NCBI GenBank assembly: GCA_013694885.1
Contig: JACDBO010000343.1
Span: forward strand, 1 to 17,493
Length of the DNA: 17,493 nt
Reading direction: 5' to 3'
Source of the DNA: Chloroflexia bacterium
Lineage (GTDB): Bacteria; Chloroflexota; Chloroflexia; Thermomicrobiales; UBA6265
Position 1 is the stretch's first letter. Each line of letters opens with the position of its first letter. This document shows positions 15,024 through 17,493 of the stretch, in pieces. Both the position numbers and the translations under genes were made by a program. The notes under the pieces were generated by a model, which saw only the letters and a list, made by a program, of their open reading frames with translations, made no database searches and was not told where the DNA came from.

Positions 15024-15316
15024 GCGCGTTCCTCCTCGCTGGTTCCCAGGGCACGCCGCACGGCCGTGGCAATCGCCCCCGGCGAGGTGCCGAGCAACTC
15101 GGCGCCGGGTCGCAGCCCGTGGAGGACCTGCTCGGCGATGCCCTCGGCGTCGAGCGTCGCGTCGAGTTCGTCCAGCGCGGCCGTGATGTCGCCCAGCACC
15201 TCGTCCGGGTAGAGGAAGAAGTCGCCGCTCACCTCGACATCCGCCAACCGCCCCTCGACCACCTCGACATCGACCACCACCAGCTTGCCACCAGGCATCT
15301 TATATTCACCGTGCAT
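15020..15316 (-). CDS. lplB: Lipoate-protein ligase C-terminal-domain subunit (LplB-like)
   Basis: A 98-aa protein matching the lipoate-protein-ligase C-terminal domain. It opens EYKMPGGKLVVVDVEV, followed by the strand-rich DVEVSGDFFLYPDEVL that is the domain signature, then helices to the end. In Thermoplasma acidophilum the same domain is a separate subunit required with LplA for lipoate activation; the 4-nt overlap with lplA here implies stoichiometric production of such a two-part enzyme. ATG 15316 is preceded by AAGGAG, which lies within a small perfect hairpin (separate entry). The gene sits between lplA and the heptamer array that flanks the four-helix-bundle gene. Confidence 0.88.
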   Translation of the reverse strand: MHGEYKMPGGKLVVVDVEVVEGRLADVEVSGDFFLYPDEVLGDITAALDELDATLDAEGIAEQVLHGLRPGAELLGTSPGAIATAVRRALGTSEEERA

Positions 15317-15320
15317 CGGG

Positions 15321-15335
15321 CACTCCTTCGGAGTG
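15321..15335 (-). promoter_or_regulatory. Hairpin enclosing the lplB ribosome binding site
   Basis: On the minus strand CACTCC, a GAA loop, and GGAGTG form a perfect six-pair hairpin whose 3' arm holds the AAGGAG site for lplB, four bases before the ATG. Folding would hide the site. It also touches the first heptamer of the adjacent repeat array. Confidence 0.4.
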
Positions 15336-15374
15336 AGGGTCGAGGGTCGAGGCCGAGGGTCGAGGCCGAGGGCC
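15335..15374. repeat. GAGGGTC-type heptamer array (right of lplB)
   Basis: Plus-strand units in order: GAGGGTC, GAGGGTC, GAGGCC (six bases), GAGGGTC, GAGGCC, GAGGGCC, followed by a decayed GAGAAT. The array begins 18 nt before the lplB start and ends 13 nt after the stop of the four-helix-bundle gene. It is the reverse complement in type of the array at 15823-15850. Confidence 0.85.
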
Positions 15375-15387
15375 GAGAATGAACCGG

Positions 15388-15804
15388 TCAGGCGCGGCCA
15401 TTCGGCTTTTGCGCGTCGCGTTGGCGTGCCACCTTTGCGCGCAGGCCGCCGATGATCCGGGAGACCTCTCGTGCCTGGGCCGTTAACTGCCGAAAGGTTG
15501 GCTCATCCACGTAACCAACATCGAGCGCAACGTAGAGCAATGACTGGGTCTCGGCACAGGACGCTTTGGCTATCGTGAGAAACTGGTGAAACTCCGAGCG
15601 CCCACTCCGCTCGAAACCCTCGGCGATATTCGACATGATCGAGACGCTCGCCCGCTGTATCTGCCCAGCCAGTCCTCGATCAGCGGTGAACGGACCTTTC
15701 CGCGTCACACCGTAGATGGCTCTGGTCAGTATCCGCGCTTTCTGCCACGCAATCAGATCCTCGAAGCGCTCGACTCTCTCAACCGTGCCATATGCATCAG
15801 CCAT
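15388..15804 (-). CDS. Four-helix-bundle protein (23S rRNA intervening-sequence / S23-like family)
   Basis: A 138-aa basic helical protein of the family first seen encoded in 23S rRNA intervening sequences and related to the Avd accessory proteins of diversity-generating retroelements. Family marks: FEDLIAWQKARILTRAIY (14-31), GLAGQIQRASVSIMSNIAEGFER (the QI.RA..SI..NIAEG core, about 45-65), then SEFHQFLTIAKASCAETQSLL, and a final helix from FRQLTAQAREVSRIIGGLR. The start is ATG 15804, with GAGGGG about eight bases upstream; the open frame continues far upstream but is antisense-type shadow. It begins five bases after the FAD-oxidoreductase stop and is bracketed by inverted heptamer arrays. 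Biochemical role unknown; probably binds nucleic acid or acts as a pentameric scaffold. Confidence 0.92.
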   Translation of the reverse strand: MADAYGTVERVERFEDLIAWQKARILTRAIYGVTRKGPFTADRGLAGQIQRASVSIMSNIAEGFERSGRSEFHQFLTIAKASCAETQSLLYVALDVGYVDEPTFRQLTAQAREVSRIIGGLRAKVARQRDAQKPNGRA

Positions 15805-15809
15805 CGAAC

Positions 15810-17144
15810 TCACCCCTCTTTTCTCGGCCCTCGGCCCTCGACCCTCGGCCCTGCCGCGCGCACCGCGCGCGCGGCACTCTCGCCGCTGAGGATGGCGCCG
15901 TTGGCACTGGCGTCGACGGTGGCGTCGGAGGCGAGGAAGAGACCAAAGGTGCCGGTGGCGACATCGGGGAGGCGGCGGTGGATACCGGGCGGTTGGGCGT
16001 AGAGCGCGAAGGGGAGGCGCACGATCTGGACGACGCGCCAGTCCGCCTCGGACTGGCCCAGCATCCGGGCGACATCGGCCACGGCCCACCCGCGCAGCGT
16101 TGCCTCGTCGGCGGCCAGCGCCTCGTCGCCAAGCAGCACGGCGGCGACCAGGGCTTGACCAGGCGGCGCGTAGGTCTGCTGCACGGTCGAGAGCGGAGCG
16201 AGGTTGACGACACGAGCCTGCCCGGTCCCGTCGATGATGAGCTTCTTGCCGATACCGGGGTCGCCTTCGGAGGCAAGGTAGACGGTGACGCAACCCCGCG
16301 GCTCGGTCGGGATTGTGTGCAGACCAGTCAGTTCGCGGGCGGCGGGCGGATCGGCGGCGACGACGACGGCCGCGGCGGGAATCATCTCCTCGCCGAGGCG
16401 GACGCCAGCGACGCGGTCGCCCTCCCGCACCAGTCCGGTGACGCGGGCGCCGAGACGGAGAGCGCTCCTCGGCAGTCGCGCCGCCAGCGCCGCCGGCAAC
16501 GCGCCGACACCGGCCTCGGGGAGAACTCCCTGGCCCAGCAGGAACATCTTGAGCGTGAACAGAAACGCGCCCTCGCTCGTCGCCAGGGAGCGATCGAGGA
16601 AGATACCGCCCCAGAACGACCGGGCGATTCGGTCGACAAAGGCGGCGCTGAAGCCGCGGGCGCGCAGCGCCTCCGCCGTCGAGCGGTCGTCAGCGCGCTC
16701 GTTGGCAGCCTGGGCCGCACTCTGCCACGGCGCCCGGAGCACCTCGGCGCCTAGCCGCGCCAACCGGAGCTTGTCGGCGAGGGGGATGACCGACGAGGTG
16801 AGATCGCGAGCGAGCGCCATCGGGTGGCGAAACGGGTTGGCCAGCGGCACCAGGCGATCACCGGTCCAGACGAGCAGACCAGCATCGAAGGCGGCCGGGC
16901 GCAGCGCCGCGAGGTCGATCTGGCGCCGCTGCGCCGGATAGGCCGTGAGCAGGATCTGAAACCCGCGGTCGATCAGGAAACCCTCGGGGTGGCGCTCGGT
17001 GCGCACCCGGCCCCCGACCTCCCGCTCCGCTTCGAGCACCAACACGGCGTGCCCGGTCTCAACCAGCTCGGCCGCGCAGGTCAAACCGGCCAAGCCGGCG
17101 CCGACGACCACGACGGGACGTTCAGGGCGCTCCTTCGAAATCAT
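15810..17144 (-). CDS. NAD(P)/FAD-dependent oxidoreductase (amine-oxidase / protoporphyrinogen-oxidase-like)
   Basis: A 444-aa flavoprotein. The N-terminal dinucleotide motif is VVVVGAGLAGLTCAAEL (11-27), with E38 for the ribose, followed by GGRVRTE (44-50) and FLIDRGFQILLTAYP (56-70), as in amine-oxidase-fold desaturases and oxidases. The C-terminal FAD motif is GLFLASDATVDASANGAILSG (401-421). The substrate is unknown; relatives include protoporphyrinogen-oxidase-like and phytoene-desaturase-like proteins. ATG 17144 follows AAGGAG by six bases. The final residues, about AGPRVEGRGPRKEG, are encoded by the 15823-15850 heptamer array, so the natural C-terminus was probably replaced when the repeat arose. 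The stop is five bases before the four-helix-bundle start. It heads the minus-strand run into lplB/lplA. Confidence 0.9.
   Translation of the reverse strand: MISKERPERPVVVVGAGLAGLTCAAELVETGHAVLVLEAEREVGGRVRTERHPEGFLIDRGFQILLTAYPAQRRQIDLAALRPAAFDAGLLVWTGDRLVPLANPFRHPMALARDLTSSVIPLADKLRLARLGAEVLRAPWQSAAQAANERADDRSTAEALRARGFSAAFVDRIARSFWGGIFLDRSLATSEGAFLFTLKMFLLGQGVLPEAGVGALPAALAARLPRSALRLGARVTGLVREGDRVAGVRLGEEMIPAAAVVVAADPPAARELTGLHTIPTEPRGCVTVYLASEGDPGIGKKLIIDGTGQARVVNLAPLSTVQQTYAPPGQALVAAVLLGDEALAADEATLRGWAVADVARMLGQSEADWRVVQIVRLPFALYAQPPGIHRRLPDVATGTFGLFLASDATVDASANGAILSGESAARAVRAAGPRVEGRGPRKEG
15823..15850. repeat. CTCGGCC-type heptamer array inside the FAD-oxidoreductase 3' end
   Basis: Four perfect 7-nt units on the plus strand: CTCGGCC, CTCGGCC, CTCGACC, CTCGGCC. 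They lie within the last codons of the oxidoreductase and run opposite to the 15335-15374 array, so the four-helix-bundle gene sits between inverted arrays. Confidence 0.85.
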
Positions 17145-17352
17145 CGGTCACTCCTTCTCCGCGCCGTGGCGTTCCTCACCGTGTGACCGATCGTGACGTG
17201 TGGGCCGCGCGTCATTTGCAGTCCGCTTCGGACGACGGCTCCAACCCTTCCCCATCGCCCCGGCATGAAACCCGGCAGCAACACCGGACGTTTATCCAAC
17301 AAGGGATCGGATGATTGCCCATGAACCCGAACGAACTCCAACGACATGTGTT
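17145..17352 (-). other. Long leader of the FAD-oxidoreductase operon
   Basis: About 210 nt between the predicted transcription start and the FAD gene. It is GC-rich with several possible stems, for example CCGG-rich segments near 17257-17290. I recognise no riboswitch class in it. An 84-codon ORF (17395 to 17141) spans it, but has no ribosome binding site. Confidence 0.4.
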
Positions 17353-17374
17353 TCACAGGTGCAGCCACCTGTGA
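17353..17374. promoter_or_regulatory. Perfect 9-bp dyad, candidate operator
   Basis: TCACAGGTG at 17353-17361 and CACCTGTGA at 17366-17374 are exact reverse complements around a CAGC spacer. The dyad sits between two back-to-back promoter candidates, directly downstream of the minus-strand -10 box and upstream of the plus-strand -35 box. That is a position where one regulator could govern both. Confidence 0.6.
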
Positions 17375-17378
17375 CCTC

Positions 17379-17407
17379 TTGTCATCATAGAACATACGTG
17401 CTATTCT
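17379..17407 (+). promoter_or_regulatory. Candidate plus-strand promoter for a gene beyond the window
   Basis: TTGTCA at 17379-17384 (five of six consensus positions) and TATTCT at 17402-17407 are separated by 17 nt, giving a start near 17414. No plus-strand coding sequence is visible before the window ends, so its target would be the next gene. Confidence 0.5.
17384..17389 (-). promoter_or_regulatory. Candidate -10 box (TATGAT) of the FAD-oxidoreductase operon
   Basis: Reading the minus strand, TATGAT (five of six consensus positions) spans 17389-17384, with a weak TGTTCA 17 nt upstream. Transcription would start near 17377, just before the perfect dyad. It overlaps the plus-strand promoter, implying competition. 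Confidence 0.4.
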
Positions 17408-17493
17408 GAACAGACCATCGAGCGAGAGTGAGCGAGCTCCCCACAGCCGCCGTGGCTCCGCCGCTGGTCCACAATCTCCCCCCTTCCCTCCCC

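Noticed and set aside
15335..15374. CRISPR-like array
   Set aside because: Units are only 6-7 bases and directly adjacent, with no spacers; it is a degenerate tandem repeat.
17145..17352. Cobalamin- or other riboswitch in the FAD-operon leader
   Set aside because: I looked for a B12-box-like core and other known conserved cores and found none; only generic GC-rich stems.
17141..17395. 84-codon minus-strand ORF ending over the FAD-oxidoreductase start (ATGA)
   Set aside because: The overlap is suggestive, but there is no ribosome binding site, the predicted -10 lies downstream of its start codon, and the protein has no coherent features.

Overview
The window is a GC-rich, densely packed bacterial chromosome segment. 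Start codons are ATG or GTG, most with clear purine-rich ribosome binding sites, and several genes overlap by four bases. Gene content (MEP-pathway IspH, a Tat-like exported rhodanese, a bipartite lipoate ligase, a four-helix-bundle gene set in 7-nt repeats, a small DUF5647-like pair) suits a thermophile-leaning Chloroflexota such as a Thermomicrobia/Sphaerobacter relative. That placement is inference from gene style, not from a marker gene. I see no tRNA, rRNA, CRISPR array, insertion sequence or prophage.

Layout: (1) 1-2025, plus strand: the 3' end of an L,D-transpeptidase, an inverted-repeat element, then an animal-type heme peroxidase. (2) 2135-6709, minus strand: kynureninase and a HAD hydrolase overlap by 4 nt; after a gap with a TATAAT-type promoter come ispH, a SAM methyltransferase and a NUDIX hydrolase. 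(3) about 6710-9160: a looser, visibly less GC-rich stretch with long gaps, holding a small ORF coupled to an HD-domain (RelA/SpoT/MESH1-like) hydrolase and, facing it, an unnamed 132-aa protein. (4) 9163-13454, plus strand: promoter, ArsR-type repressor, MFS exporter, Tat-like double-rhodanese protein and a second MFS exporter. (5) 13581-17144, minus strand: FAD oxidoreductase, four-helix-bundle protein, lipoate ligase small subunit, lipoate ligase catalytic subunit, and a two-gene pair resembling DUF7718/DUF5647 proteins. (6) 17353-17407: a perfect dyad beside back-to-back promoters; the plus-strand one would serve a gene beyond the window.

The most unusual structure is a set of degenerate heptamer (7-nt period) repeats. 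At 15335-15374 and 15823-15850 they form inverted arrays that bracket the four-helix-bundle gene and even encode the last residues of the FAD oxidoreductase. Related purine/pyrimidine heptamers of different sequence occur at 523-536/603-623 (inverted, around a short non-coding core) and on both sides of ispH (3448-3461, 4479-4498). Together they look like filled, empty and solo forms of one kind of small repeat element. Second-tier candidates are the overlapping 13581-14167 gene pair (possibly toxin-antitoxin-like) and the orphan gene at 8390-8788.
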